Shown here piece after piece: positions 52,112 through 63,885 of a DNA stretch of 64,000 nucleotides (within the stretch, counting starts at the first letter, position 1; each line of letters begins with the position of its first letter). A program made the position numbers and the translations under genes. Below the pieces are notes generated by a model. It was not told where the DNA came from and ran no database searches. It saw only the letters and a list, made by a program, of their open reading frames with translations. Origin of the DNA: Solicoccozyma terricola (lineage: Eukaryota > Basidiomycota > Tremellomycetes > Filobasidiales > Piskurozymaceae); assembly GCA_001600875.1 (NCBI GenBank), contig BCLD01000014.1, positions 525,475-589,474 of the forward strand, written 5' to 3'.

Positions 52112-52934
52112 ACGTCGTCGAAGCAATCCATGTATGCGAAAATCTCGTTGTTCCCGATGTTGTACAAGTCGATACCATTGCATACACCTGTCCATCCAGC
52201 GGTGAATCCTTATTCACTCCTTGACACAACCCCACTATCTAATAATGAACAACACCTCGTCCAAAACCTATTCCACTTCCTCTGTCATTTCTTGAGATGA
52301 TCGAGGATACATGACGAGAATTTGTAACTGTAATGTCATTGTTGTTCTGGAGGTACCGTTCGTTCAGAGCATGGTGGTGCCATGGATGACCGGGAAATAG
52401 GAGCGGTGAAAAGCATCAGGTGCATGGAGAAGTAGCCTCTTGATGTACTCCCTTCGTGATGTTGAACAGCAGCTCTGTTAGCGTCACAGTAGCAATTGCA
52501 TGCTGCCACCAGACAGAGTGACTTAATGCGTTGTCGGTGCCATGAACAGGCGGATGTGGACGGCAGAGTCGGTAGAAATAGACGCGCTTCTTGTTTACTT
52601 TTCGCGGGGGCGAGGGAGGTTCCCCGCACGGTCAACAAACCAGGTTCGTGCGTTCCAAACCAGACCTACAACATCATCGCACGCCCTCCTCACCCATCAT
52701 CCTCATCCTGAGCAGTATAGCAGGCGGTTATCGGCCCTCCTCTAATCTCAAGGCCTTGCTGCTATCCAACTCTCCGGTCGCAGCGCCACCGATATTCCTT
52801 CTCACCGACGCGGTCCTTGGCATATCTCGGACGCTTCCGTGGGATTCGTGAGGTCCGTGCGGATCTGTCAAAACAAAACAAAGCTTTGCAAACCGACTAC
52901 GACATTATTATAACCCTTGTATCAACCACTGACA
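52112..52934. other. Intergenic region ADCK-type gene / membrane protein gene
   Basis: 823 bp between two plus-strand genes. Open frames here (e.g. 52336-52638 minus) show no family features or codon bias. A leader-like CAAAACAAAACAAAG stretch sits at about 52869-52884, upstream of the next start. Confidence 0.4.
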
Positions 52935-54094
52935 ATGGCTTGTGCACTCCGCAATAACAACGCAGTGGGTTGGAGCTTTGACCGTGACTTGACCGACGAT
53001 GTTGATTGACATTCTACTCCTTGCATAGAATGGCCTTACTTATGATTCAAACGGGAAAGTCTGTTCCATGTTGACCCCGCAGACGAAAATCATTATCATC
53101 ACCGTTGGCTCTATTCGTAAGTGTGCCGCCTTCGCCCCCTCGAGCTCCGGAAAACCTCATGTGTCATCCCGCTTACTTCGATCAAACAGTCGGCGCTGTC
53201 CTCACCGGTCTCGGCATCTTCTTCATCTATCGACACCGTCGCTCAAAGAAGAAGGAGCAACGTGTTTCTGTCGTTCCTGCACGACCACTCTCAGCATGGG
53301 GAGGTCCACCAGTTATGGGCAATAATTCCCGACAGTCTCCATTCATCAACAACGCAAATGGAAACTCCCGTTCGATGCGCGGGGAAACTTTGCCGGAAAC
53401 TCCGACACCCAATAGGACTGCCAGATATCTCCAACCACCAGGTGGCAGGACTCGTGAAGGATCACCTCATTCTCTTGAATCAAGGATTGGTCTCCTCTCA
53501 CCGAATTCAAGACTTGAAAATCAGCAATACCCGATCCAGGATGTCGGAAGGCAACGACCAGTTTCAATCATCGCCAATCCTACCGCAGCTTGGAATTTAC
53601 CTTCTCCAGAACAACCTGAATCCCCAACATCGTTCCAGAATCTCGCGTACCCAGAACCAACTCGATCTCCATCAGATGGTCGTTCCAACGCTTCCAAACT
53701 CGACTGGAGATACCCTGCTCGTTCTCCTACTCCTCCTTCACCCACCCCACGAGAGGAAGAAAAACTCTTTGGTCTTTACCCAGAAGGACAACACGTCTCA
53801 TCTAACCGTATCGAACCAGTTGAGATCCTCGCAGATTACCCACGTGCTCCATACTCGTACGATTACTCTCCCTACCAACCCACTCGAACTAGTATTCAGA
53901 ACCCACCAACATTTGGTCGTCCCTCTTCTTTCCACGAGGACAATGAACCGATCGCGCCTATCGCGCGGCGGTATGAACAGGAGAGGATCAGCTTCATCCC
54001 GGTTCTTGAGGGAGGGGGTGGGGATCTGAGCTCGAAGAGATATTCATTCTTGGATGATGAGACGGAGGAGAAGAGGGATGGAGGGAGATTCTGA
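52935..54094 (+). CDS. Single-pass membrane protein with disordered cytoplasmic tail
   Basis: Three exons (52935-52964, 53029-53116, 53190-54094) give 340 aa. The short N-terminus MACALRNNNANGLTYDSNGK is followed by one membrane helix (IIIITVGSILGAVLTGLGIF) and a basic stop-transfer sequence YRHRRSKKKEQR. The rest is Pro/Ser/Arg-rich and disordered, ending KRYSFLDDETEEKRDGGRF. The N-out/C-in topology is inferred from the positive charges. There is no signal peptide, so the helix is likely a signal anchor. The join at 53116/53190 makes the helix continuous, which supports the model. Reminiscent of Skg6/Axl2-type polarity proteins in layout only; no homology is claimed. Confidence 0.75.
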
Positions 54095-54603
54095 GGGATG
54101 GCGTAATGGAGTTCTGCTGGGTATGGGTTGACTGGTCTGAAGACCTAGGCTGATGAATGAAGAGATGGAAGAATCAAACGAAGATGCCAGTTCAAAAGGC
54201 TGCAAAAAATCCGCATTAATATTTTGGGCTTAGTGTTTATGTACGACAAGTTGGTTGCTCAGATGAAATCGAGTGTGTGGTGTGGTTCCAACGACCAGTG
54301 CTGACAGTGGTGGTCTAATTCATGTTGACCGCGGCATGTGCTGAAGCTGACGCCACCGACGTTTGGGTGTACCGGGCGACTAACCCCGTTGAATGCAACT
54401 AACTCCCTTTGTTGGATTGCTCCTATCCACATCAGATGACACTCAGACTCACCATCCAGCTCGTTCAATTCTATCCAGCAGAGCCTCTCGAACACCCTGT
54501 ACTCGCGCTTGCTCCTCGCAAACACTCATGAGCTCATGACCCCGCCAGAATCGTCCACCAAGTACCCACACGTCCAATCACGATTCAACGCAGGGGAAGC
54601 ACC
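54095..54603. other. Intergenic region upstream of UBLCP1
   Basis: 509 bp between two plus-strand genes. Nothing recognised other than a C/A-rich leader at about 54560-54603. Confidence 0.4.
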
Positions 54604-57451
54604 ATGCCTCCACCAACGCTCGATAACGACATACACATGGCAGCAACCACTCTGGGAATGGCAGACGACGGTACTCTGAGCTTGAGAAGCGAGCCGAGTG
54701 AGTTATCAATCATTTGTGATTGTTGGGAAGCCTGAACTGATGTTGGAGGTGTAGGTCATGTTGGAAGTCCGTCAGCGTCACCTACAGCTATTGGGAATGT
54801 AGAAGAGGTGATCGATCAGCCTGAACCTTGGACGTTCAAAATGGCATGGTCAGGGAAGGTGCTGGAGTTTGAAATGGAGGGTGATGATCGGTCAGTCGGA
54901 CGTGCGACATAATTGACTGATCAACTGAGCTGACACCTGACATAACATACGTAGCTTATATGATCTGAAAGTGAGTGCCTCTGTGTTGGTTCGTGACTGG
55001 AATAATAGCTTCATGTAAATGCTGATTTCACATAACCCATGTTCAATCAGGGAATCATCTACTCTCTCATATCCGTGTCCCCGGAACGTCAAAAGCTCAT
55101 TGGTCTGACGAAAGGCAAACTGCCTGGAGATGAAACCTGCATGTATGTACGAGTGTTCTCGTATCGAAGTTATGCACAAGCTGACTGCAAGTGTACGATC
55201 AACTGCCTTTCATGACATCGTCTATCCCCTTTTATCATCGCACCCCTCTGTCTTCGCATCCCGCGTTCGTCAACTTCCCAGATCGGAACTCAAGATATCT
55301 CACAATCACCGATTCACCTGCGTGGGTACATCAGAAGAAGACACCTTTAAGGATCCACATACCCTCGCTGAGCTACCAGAGACTGTTGATGACTTTGACG
55401 TATCTTGTAAGTTTCATATCAATGTGCATCGTTCGTCCCTGGTTAGGCTCGGGGGCGAGAAGCTTCATGGCACGGTTACTGACGTTGTCTCTCCCCTTCC
55501 CTTTTTCAACTTCCTTTGTTAATCTATACCCTCTTATCACCCTCTTATCACCCCCTCTTTATCAAATATCAGACACTGAGGACAATGAGGGTATCCCACC
55601 TACGAAAGACCCGAGGAACCTGCGGATGATCAAACATAAGATTGAGCAGTGTACGATCGATGTAAGTGGGTTTCACACATCATCTACGTTCCTCAAGGAT
55701 CAGAGTAGAGATTTAGGTCTCATTAATCACATCACGAGGGGAATGAACGACAAGGGAAATGATGTTCCATCCTGGAGATATCAGAATGGTGTATCAGCAG
55801 CAAGCGATGGCTTACTTCCCTGCTCTATCTCGTCATCAATCTTTCAACTCGCCTTATCCGCAAACACCTCGATCTCGTTTACAGGTCATGAACCCGCCTA
55901 GACCTGGGAAGCGGCTACTAGTGCTAGATCTGGACTACAGTGAGATTTAGGGGCGCTGCTTGCCAGTTTCAACGCCTTGTTGTGAGGGCTAAAATAGATC
56001 GTGTGACCGGGAAAAAACAGCCATCGTAGATACCCAACCATTGCTATCTGGTGCACTACCTCCCTCCGAATGTTGTCGCCCCGGATTACACGAATTTCTA
56101 GAACTGTGCGTGTCTAGTTCCGCTGATTGAATGATTCTCAAAAGCTAAAACGCTTTGCTTTCCAAACAGAGTCTACCCTTACTACGATATCGCTGTATGG
56201 AGTCAGGTGAGTTGTACTTTCCTCCATTTCCCTTCGCTTCCTCTTCCTCCTATTGATCATCGCCGTTACTCAGACCCACTGGAGATGGCTAGAAACCAAA
56301 CTCGCAGAAATGGGTGTTATCGGTGACGAATCGCGGAACTACAAGGCAAGTGTCGCTGTGTGAAATGGAAGCTGGCTCGTGAGGATGGTGTGGGGGTTGC
56401 AATGAGTGAAATCTGCAGCCTCACGCTCTTTTGGGGGCAATTCTCCCGTGTCTTCAGCAGTTCACCTCCACCGACAGCTGATGATTGTAAGTATTTCGAA
56501 ACCCCAAATAGATCAGCTTTGTGGCGGATAGGACTTCAATGTTTCCAATTTTTAGTAGGAGGAATGGAGTTCCGTTCAAGCATGAGTGAGTCGTGACAAC
56601 GAGGAATCCTCGGGGTCCTTGCATACCATGAGACGGGGTCTGATGGTATGGATTTCAACAGGGTCAAGCCATTAGCGTTCTTGTACGCTAAATTCCCACA
56701 ATGGTGGGTGCCGGGAGGCTGGAGATTTCGTATTGACATGTATTACTCCGATGATTGAGTGTTGCTCTGGTATGATCGTTAACAGGTCGAACAAGAATAC
56801 CATACATATCGATGATGTGAGTATGTTCATAACTTTGGTGCCATTTTGTGGAAGTTTGGAGCTAATCCTTTTCATCCCCTCCTCGTAGCTCGTAAGTTTT
56901 GGCAGCGTACCGTTTTTTTTTTTTTTTTTTTTTTTTCTCCTTAATTGTCTTCTCAATATGATATCAACAACTTTGCAGGGTCGCAACTTTGCTTTGAATC
57001 CGGGTGAAGGTCTGAAGGTGAGCCTTGGATCAGTCTACAGCGACCAACGTCTCGAGTTAAACAGAACACTTCATCGCAATTTCCCCCGCCCTCTGCAACT
57101 CGGCCTTTTCTTAGATCCGCGCATACAAGACAGCAGGTGATCCAACGGCTGAACAGGATAAACAGCTGCCTAGATTGGGGAATTATGTATGTGTTTTTGT
57201 TTTTCGGAGCTGAGTGTGGAATCGAGTTGTCATGAGAGACACTAATATACCCCGGGTATGTTTTCTTCTATATAACTAGTTGATTTGGTTGGCGACAGTC
57301 GTAGAAGACTTCGGGACGGTTGACCACAGTGTGAGTGTGATGTGTACGATTTTAATCGGAACACCAAGAACTCAGACTGACGCAATAATATTCATATTTG
57401 TGGAAACAGCAATGGAAGAAGTTCCGGGCGAATGGCGGCGGAAGCGGATGA
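54604..57451 (+). CDS. UBLCP1: UBLCP1-like ubiquitin-like domain CTD phosphatase
   Basis: Eighteen exons give 384 aa: 54604-54697, 54755-54890, 54955-54970, 55051-55142, 55282-55406, 55573-55661, 55885-55939, 56021-56105, 56170-56206, 56274-56345, 56512-56585, 56662-56703, 56786-56816, 56889-56891, 56979-57017, 57115-57186, 57280-57330, 57410-57451. An N-terminal ubiquitin-like domain (WTFKMAWSGKVLEFEM, QKLIGLTKGKLPGDE) precedes a HAD phosphatase with the nucleophile motif VLDLDYTIVDT, VWSQTHWRWLE, and NTIHIDDLGRNFALNP. UBLCP1 docks on the 26S proteasome via its UBL and dephosphorylates it. Remarkably, exon 14 is a single CTC codon, needed for the conserved leucine in HIDDLGRN. The intron after exon 10 begins with GC. 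Exon 3 is 16 nt. Confidence 0.93.
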
Positions 57452-57925
57452 AGTCGGCGTTACATGACGGTACCCAATGTACATGACCATGACGACGAGG
57501 GGGAATGGACCTGAACCTAGAATGACCGAGAATGAGATACGATCCTGACGATCCTGACGATCCTGTGAGCCGGGAACAGAACATGCAATTGAATCTGGGA
57601 TGAGTCAGATGGAGGGCAGGGAGGGCAGGGAGGGCAGGGAGGGCAGGGCCACTGTCCACTGTCCACTGCAACCGACGACGGGGTGTGACTGTCACTGAAC
57701 CAGGACATTCCCGTTGTCTCACCCCCATCCCCCGTCGCCATCCCCCGGCACAACATTTTTGCACAATTTCACAATTTACCATTTACCCAATTTACAGCCA
57801 TTTTCCCGCTGTCGGCTGTTGCATCGGGATATATTACCCCCTGACGGACTGCTCGGGCAGATGGGAGCAAGGCTTTTGGACGGATCATCCCATCACAACA
57901 CTTTATCGAGTCCCACATCCCACTC
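57452..57925. promoter_or_regulatory. Upstream region of the CAP10-family gene
   Basis: 474 bp holding two tandem repeat patches (see separate entry) and CACTGTCCACTGTCCACTG at about 57650-57668. The last 150 bp before the start are C/A/T-rich, as in leaders. Confidence 0.4.
57611..57646 (+). repeat. Four tandem copies of GGAGGGCAG
   Basis: A perfect 9-nt unit repeated four times, followed by GGG, so that eight G-triplet/doublet runs follow one another with 1-2 nt loops. A second small array (GATCCTGAC-like, three units) is at about 57538-57564. The G-run spacing is compatible with a G-quadruplex on the plus strand. Confidence 0.85.
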
Positions 57926-60900
57926 ATGGACACGTCGCATCGCCGTCGAGGTGCCGTCGAGCAGTCGTCCTCGTCCTCTACCACAGCGCATGCTCCCGTC
58001 CTGGTCCCACGAGCAAGAGCAGCTACATCCACCTACTCTTCCACTCCACCCAGTACCTACGCTCCCCATGTCGGCGGCGGCGTCGGCGTCGGCGTCGGTC
58101 CACACGATGAAAAGGGACCTTCTTTCATTCAATCCGGTCTCAACTCAATCAGCGCTGGATTGGGTTTCGACCCCGTCAAACGACAAAGGACACCTCCGCC
58201 TAGACGGGCACCTATCACTCGATCCAAGTATGCTCTCCCATCACCTGAATTGAACGATGGAGCATCAGCATTTCCAGGATCGCCATCTCGTCAACTGCAA
58301 ACGTTGGATAACTTTGCTCCCAATATGCCCATTCTCAATAATACATCGCACGCCCACAAGGAACCCAGGTCAGCATTTCAAAGCGTTCAAATAACAGCAC
58401 TGAGGTTCGTACCTGGTCTCGCTACGAGATTATGGCCATTCAATGCTTTCACAGAAGTCGATGGTCGAAGAGGATCGTCTTCGGGAGCAACGATGAGGGA
58501 GAAGAAGAAGCAAGGAAAGAACAAACCTTGGAAACGAAATAAATGGGATATCAGACTATTGATCGTCCTCTTGATTTTCGCATATCTACTCTACAATCGG
58601 GTTACATCATCGTCAACTTCTTCTTCCACAACTCCGGATCCATTAAATCCAATCAGCGTTGCTTCCCCCAACGCTCCTAAATCGACGAGGAAATTAACCC
58701 TAGCAAGTCTAGTTGCGCAAGTCAAACGTGCTTCATCATCATCACGACGACAAGTTAAACCTATCCCACCCATCTACGAAAGTCTCCCAGAATTCGCATA
58801 CAATGGTTCCGCTCCTCATCATATCGTGAAAGACGCATACCTACACGTGAATTTGGATGCTCCTACGGCTGTAGGTCATCCGATCTTCCAGTTGATTAAA
58901 GATAGTAGAGACGCTTGGGAAGCCAAGAAAAAGAGACAGAGTCGGACGTTGAAAGATGCTGTTGCGGAGTATAAGAGGAGGAATCGTGGGATGAATCCAC
59001 CAAAGGGTTTTGACAAGTGGTGGAATTTTGTTCGGTGAGTGGAGAGGAGAGGAGATGACCATTTGGTTGTGGTGTGAGGTTGAAAGAAGGGGAAAGAGGC
59101 TGTCGTGCTGAATACCCGAGTCAATGAATATATATAGTAACAACAACGTCCAACTTCCCGACGAGTACGATCAAATTAATCAGGACATGTATCTCTATCG
59201 TGCTTACTCTCCAAGGGACCTTCGCCAATTCGTCATCGAGGCTTCCGACTCGGTTGATACTTTTTCAATAACAATTCGCAATGGAGTCCTTCGTACTCGA
59301 TCAATGTATAGAGAGGATATCTTCGGTGCTTTCGAGAGGCTGGATGGACAAGCGAGTTTGTTGACTGATTTTGGGATCACAAAGTGGTTACCGGATGTTA
59401 CTGCTGTGTTTGGCGTTCATGATACGCCGACTGGGTTTTTGGGTTGGGATCATAGACAGGATCTAATGGAGAGGATCGAAGATAATGAATGTGAGCATTA
59501 ATGTTGATTCTTTTGACAGCGGGAATCGTTTGAGCTGACTTGTGTATCCTGTTTTTTTTTTGGCCCAGACTACGAACTAGATAGCGAAGAAATCGATGTC
59601 GAGGCTCGTGGATGGTCTCAAGGTTGTCCTCATTCCTCCCCTGCTCGGACTTTCGACCGTTTCGCTCCGCTCACCGGTCACGGCAAGGGGGAGAAGACGC
59701 TCATTACCGATCACTTCGCCACGTTCGATCTTTGCAAACACCCAGAATCCATGTCATTGCACGGCGTTACATCTGGTCGAAGTCCTCACGTTCAAGCTAA
59801 ACTCAGTGCTATCTGGTCGCTGAGCAAGACGACTTTGAACACCGATGTTCTTGGTGTCCCTGTCGAACAGTGGATGGACACCATGCCAGCGCCCGCGTGG
59901 AGCAAGAGGAAGGACACCCGTCTCATGTGGCGTGGATCCAACACGGGAACGTATCATAGCAAGGGGACAACATGGAGAGCGTCGCATCGTGCTCGCCTCG
60001 TTGGACTATCTGGGTGGGAGGCAGAGGGTGAAGCCCACGTCCTCTCGCCACCGTCGGGGAGTGACAATAGGCCGCTCAGAGACACTATCCTTACCGCCAA
60101 CGTAGCTGCTCTCAACAAGGGTACGCTCGATATCGCATTCACAGGTGTTCCTATCCGTAAGTCAGAAGTTGCAGGCTATAGTCAGCCAAAGTTCGTGACT
60201 TAATCCTGGGGGGGTTTCAACGGTTCCAGAATGCAACGCCGAAGACGGGACTTGCGACGATATCGCAGAGGAGTACGACTTTGATCCCGAACCCATGACT
60301 TATGAACAGGCTCTCGAGTACAAGTATATCCTTGACGTGTGAGTGCTGTTGTTGCTTCGTCTTTGGTGGAATCTGATATCTGACTGAAATTCAACTCTTC
60401 TTCTAGGGACGGAAACGCTTGGTCGGCTCGAACGAAGCGTCTGTTCGCTGGAGGCAGCTTGATCTTCAAGGCCACTATCATGCGTGAGCCCCCCTGCTGT
60501 CCAACGAAGAGGAACTACCTCGTAATTAACGCATGCGCAACCCTCCTCTCAGCCGAATGGTGGTCTCAGCGAGTTCAACCGTGGGTGCACTACGTCCCAG
60601 TACAAGTAGACTACTCGGATTTGCACGATATTTTGACTTTTGTGAGTAGCGCTGTCGTAAATCTTCATCTTTCTGCCCGGTACACTGATAGAGTCGTTGT
60701 CACATTATGATAGTTCCGCGGCGACATGTACGGTCGCGGTGGTCAAACCGAACTAGCAGAACACATCGCTCTCGCAGGTCTTGAATGGAGTCAGAACTAC
60801 TGGCGACGAGTCGATATGGCAGCATACACTGCACGATTATATCTCGAATGGGCGAGACTGTTGACTGACAATCGAAGTAGTATGGATTTTATCTACAAGG

Positions 60901-60941
60901 ATGAGATGGAGCCAAGTGGTGAGATTGGAACGGAGGTATGA
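57926..60941 (+). CDS. CAP10-family glycosyltransferase, type II membrane protein
   Basis: Seven exons (57926-59034, 59138-59490, 59569-60156, 60230-60338, 60407-60483, 60553-60641, 60714-60941) give 850 aa. A disordered Ser/Pro-rich cytoplasmic region of about 200 residues precedes a basic stretch and a membrane anchor at about 210-226 (LLIVLLIFAYLLYNRV). The lumenal part ends in a CAP10 domain: WRGSNTGTYHS, GWSQGCP, DGNAWSARTKRLFAGGSLIFK, PEWWSQRVQPWVHYVPVQVD, YSDLHDILTFF and AARLYLEWARL-like helices. CAP10 relatives (CAP60, CMT/POGLUT families) transfer xylose or glucose; in Cryptococcus they are needed for capsule. Donor and acceptor here are not determinable. In-frame ATG at 57926 lies in a leader-like context. 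Confidence 0.93.
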
Positions 60942-61095
60942 TGCAGGTTGGGTCTTTTTCGCGTTGTACATTATTAGTTGGGCTCTCTCGTTCGCGTATA
61001 TGGTCATTGCGGTTAAATGGGGACAATGGTTATCAACGGGTTACCTTTCATGCGATTGCAATTTGTGGACAGATTCATCTACATGCTTAATACCT

Positions 61096-62087
61096 TCACA
61101 CCGCACTCTGCCTGACACCCGCGAGTCGGTCCACCACCTGCAAATCCCCCATCGTCTACCGTCAGCAACCTACCTACATACTCCAAGTAATAACATGACT
61201 CACTCCTCGAATATAAGGCAAGCTCAAGAATGTTCCGACGAATGGGACTTGACGAAGGAAATTGAGAATGACAGGGAAGAAATCGCTGTACGAGCGGAAC
61301 ATATGTGGATGCTCAGTAAACGAAGAGTCCATGTAGACAAGACGGTCGAGGGTGTAACATACCCGAACAGACCCATGAATCCAATAGCCTCTAATAGCAT
61401 ACCAGTCTTTGTGTATTTGCAAAATACAAGAGCTCTGCAAGTAGACGTGGACGGGGAATAATCAGTGTTAGCGTGCTTATTAGACGCTCCAACCTCCTCG
61501 CATTCAAACAGATGCAAATCTTGATCCAACTGCACTCACACACCACCAAAGAAACAGACCGTACCACGTAGTTTCTGTTTCCGTGAGAAGAAGTAGAAAG
61601 TCTTGGTTGGTCCGATGAGTAGAGGGAGACCGGAAAGGAAAAGCACCTGGATGGAGGTGGGGAAGCGATAGCAGAGTCAGCGTCCGTCCGGTGAGATACC
61701 CTCCCAATGGCATGTGGAGATATCTATCGGTCCACCACCTATCACGCCGTGGGATGTTTAATGTTTGACGTGATCACTCGTTGACCACTCACATCGCCAA
61801 GAGCCAGAAGACCCTGATCAAAGAAGAGGATAACACCTGCAAGAGGGAAGCACAAACAGCTGACATCAGACCCCGTACCATCCCCAGGTCTACCTCCGTA
61901 ACTTCAGTACAGTATGGACGTTATAAGCACTCACCTAGGAACATGAAGAACATGCCAAATGTGACCAGCGCGATGCCGATTTCTACATCAAACGCGATGG
62001 AGGTAGTGTCAGTCTGATGAACGCTCTCGGTTGATTGTGCATGTCCGAGGAATAAACGGCCTCACTCTGTGCGTCTGTTAACCACAT
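61096..62087 (-). CDS. GOT1: Got1 Golgi transport membrane protein
   Basis: Seven exons (62087-62066, 61982-61935, 61836-61793, 61646-61540, 61434-61363, 61285-61204, 61137-61096) give 138 aa, exactly the length of yeast Got1. Got1 is a four-helix membrane protein aiding vesicle fusion with the Golgi. MWLTDAQKIGIALVTFGMFF starts the protein, followed by FLGVILFFDQGLLALGD, LFLSGLPLLIGPTKTFYFFS, GTVCFFGGVALVF, FLRQVPFVGTFLSLPYIRGV and the C-terminal VDRLAGVRQSAV, all diagnostic. It converges with the CAP10-family gene. Confidence 0.96.
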
Positions 62088-62391
62088 GTTGATGAATCTA
62101 TGTGTGTGGTGTGTGGTGTGGATGTATGTGGGTAAAGATGGATGTTGAGAGCGGGGAGATCGAGTGGGGCAATCGAGCGTCGTGGAGGATGACGTGGCAT
62201 CGACTAGAGTCGGGTGGCGAACCATGCGTAGCTATGGTCAGAAGCATATACAGATGACCATTACAGTATCCGTCCTCTTTCGGGGGTATTCGCTATAAAT
62301 CAGCAGACCTGCGTTTACGCATCATGATTATGGGACGCATCCGCCTCGGTTGGTGTGTTGATCGTCCAATAGGGTTAGGGACGCTCTCCAC
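62088..62391. promoter_or_regulatory. Upstream region of GOT1
   Basis: 304 bp between the GOT1 start and the stop of the next leftward gene. A (TG)n-like TGTGTGTGGTGTGTGGTGTG patch lies at about 62100-62120. Nothing else recognised. Confidence 0.35.
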
Positions 62392-63220
62392 CTACGTCTG
62401 ATACTGGGCCATCTTCGTTGCATCCTCGTTGGCGTCGGAGGGAATGCCGACAAATGTTGGCGCAGCTAAAGCGTTCAACTTCCGTATAACCTGGTATGGA
62501 GCAGCGCATTCAGCAAAACCCCCAGAAAAGGGACCACAACCTCATGCATATGCAACTCACCGTCAAAATACTATTATCTGGAATATGATCCATGGGTCTA
62601 TCCTGTATTCGGATGATTTTCCCTTCTTCCTGACTAGAGAACAGGATCAACACAGTATGCATATCCACCTCTTTACCTCCCAGCTTGAATGTAAATCGAT
62701 GATGGACCTTGACGTGGATCTCGTCAGCTAGTACAGTTGAGCCATTGCCACGAGTCGTAGTTGAAGACGGGATGAGTTCAGTTACTTGGTGAGAAAGGGT
62801 TTCGGAGGATTGCGTGACCATTGGTAGACCGAGCATCTGACCAGCTGTATATTTTTGAGTATCTCGTCAGATTTCTGATAATCATTTCCCAGGATCAATG
62901 CGTAGCCAAAAGTCACTCGCCGACTTCTTTCCTATTCTTGCAAGTTGCAAACAAGTCCTCATATACTGCATCATCGGTCAAATTATCCTCAAGTTTCGCC
63001 ATAGTACCTATCTCAGATCAAATCAAATCACGCCGTCTCAGTAATCGCCTGTGGGGTGCTTTTCATCCGTTGAGATTACCTCACCTTTCGCCTGGAAGAG
63101 ATCCAGCACCAACCCTACGTGTTTTCGTTGAAGCTCTGAGAGATGGATTCCTGGAGCGATGTTAATGGAGGTGTTCTGGATGGCGTGGATGTCCATCGCG
63201 GAGACAGTAGATGAGCTCAT
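62392..63220 (-). CDS. NTF2/SnoaL-like small protein of unknown function
   Basis: Four exons (63220-63085, 63007-62921, 62844-62561, 62490-62392) give 201 aa. The layout fits a single NTF2-like cone: helical start (LSELQRKHVGLVLDLFQAKG), LEDNLTDDAVYEDLFAT, then ADEIHVKVHHRFTFKLGGKE, VDMHTVLILF and IIRIQDRPMDH as beta strands. Fungal proteins of this type are common and uncharacterised. The intron after exon 2 must start with GC (GCGAGT) to keep KEVAGQMLGLP in frame; GT alternatives nearby lead to a stop. The short C-terminal exon (VIRKLNALAAPTFVG...) is in phase. No catalytic residues can be assigned. Confidence 0.8.
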
Positions 63221-63885
63221 GGTGAAGCTCGGGCGTAAGGGGATCAAGGTATAGAGACGAATGTAAGCGAATATCAAGAGGGAATGGAGGTTGAGAACGA
63301 TCGCCGATCTTGAAATGGGGAAACCAGGGGTAAACGATGACGTCGTGTGGCGAATTTCCGATAAGATTACCGAATGGCAAACGGTGGGTAATAATCAATA
63401 TACCGGTCGTTCGTGTTCCGTCCCGATGTCAAACACATTTTGATTCCACACAAGCACATGATAATATACAATTGGGCGCCCTCACGTATCCGTACAACAT
63501 CCAACCAGGATCGTAGTGAAGGTAGTCTATTCTACACCCATCTATCGGTGCAACCTCAAATCCATCGCGGAATCCAGGTCAACTGCGAGTCTCACTTAGC
63601 TTGCTGATTCTGACAATCCACTGAAAGAACACGGTCCGTTGAAACCGCCAATGTGTCTATTTCGCAGTCTGTCTTTGTGTCAAAAATCTATCGATCCCAC
63701 CGAGATATCGAATGTTCGGAATTCGGAATATTCAATCGAACGAGAGTCGTTCTGTAGAAGAGGGTATGGTCGTATCTTGAACCGGTCGACTGGGATGTGG
63801 GTTCTCCGGCCAAGGAGTGTTTCAATCCCATCGAACGTTGCCTGTCCACTCTAGGCTATCTCCCCTCCGTTTCCAATCGCTCCCT
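63221..63885. other. Intergenic region before the right-edge gene
   Basis: 665 bp between the NTF2-like start and the stop of the next leftward gene. Short open frames only; no RNA gene, repeat or motif recognised. Confidence 0.35.
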
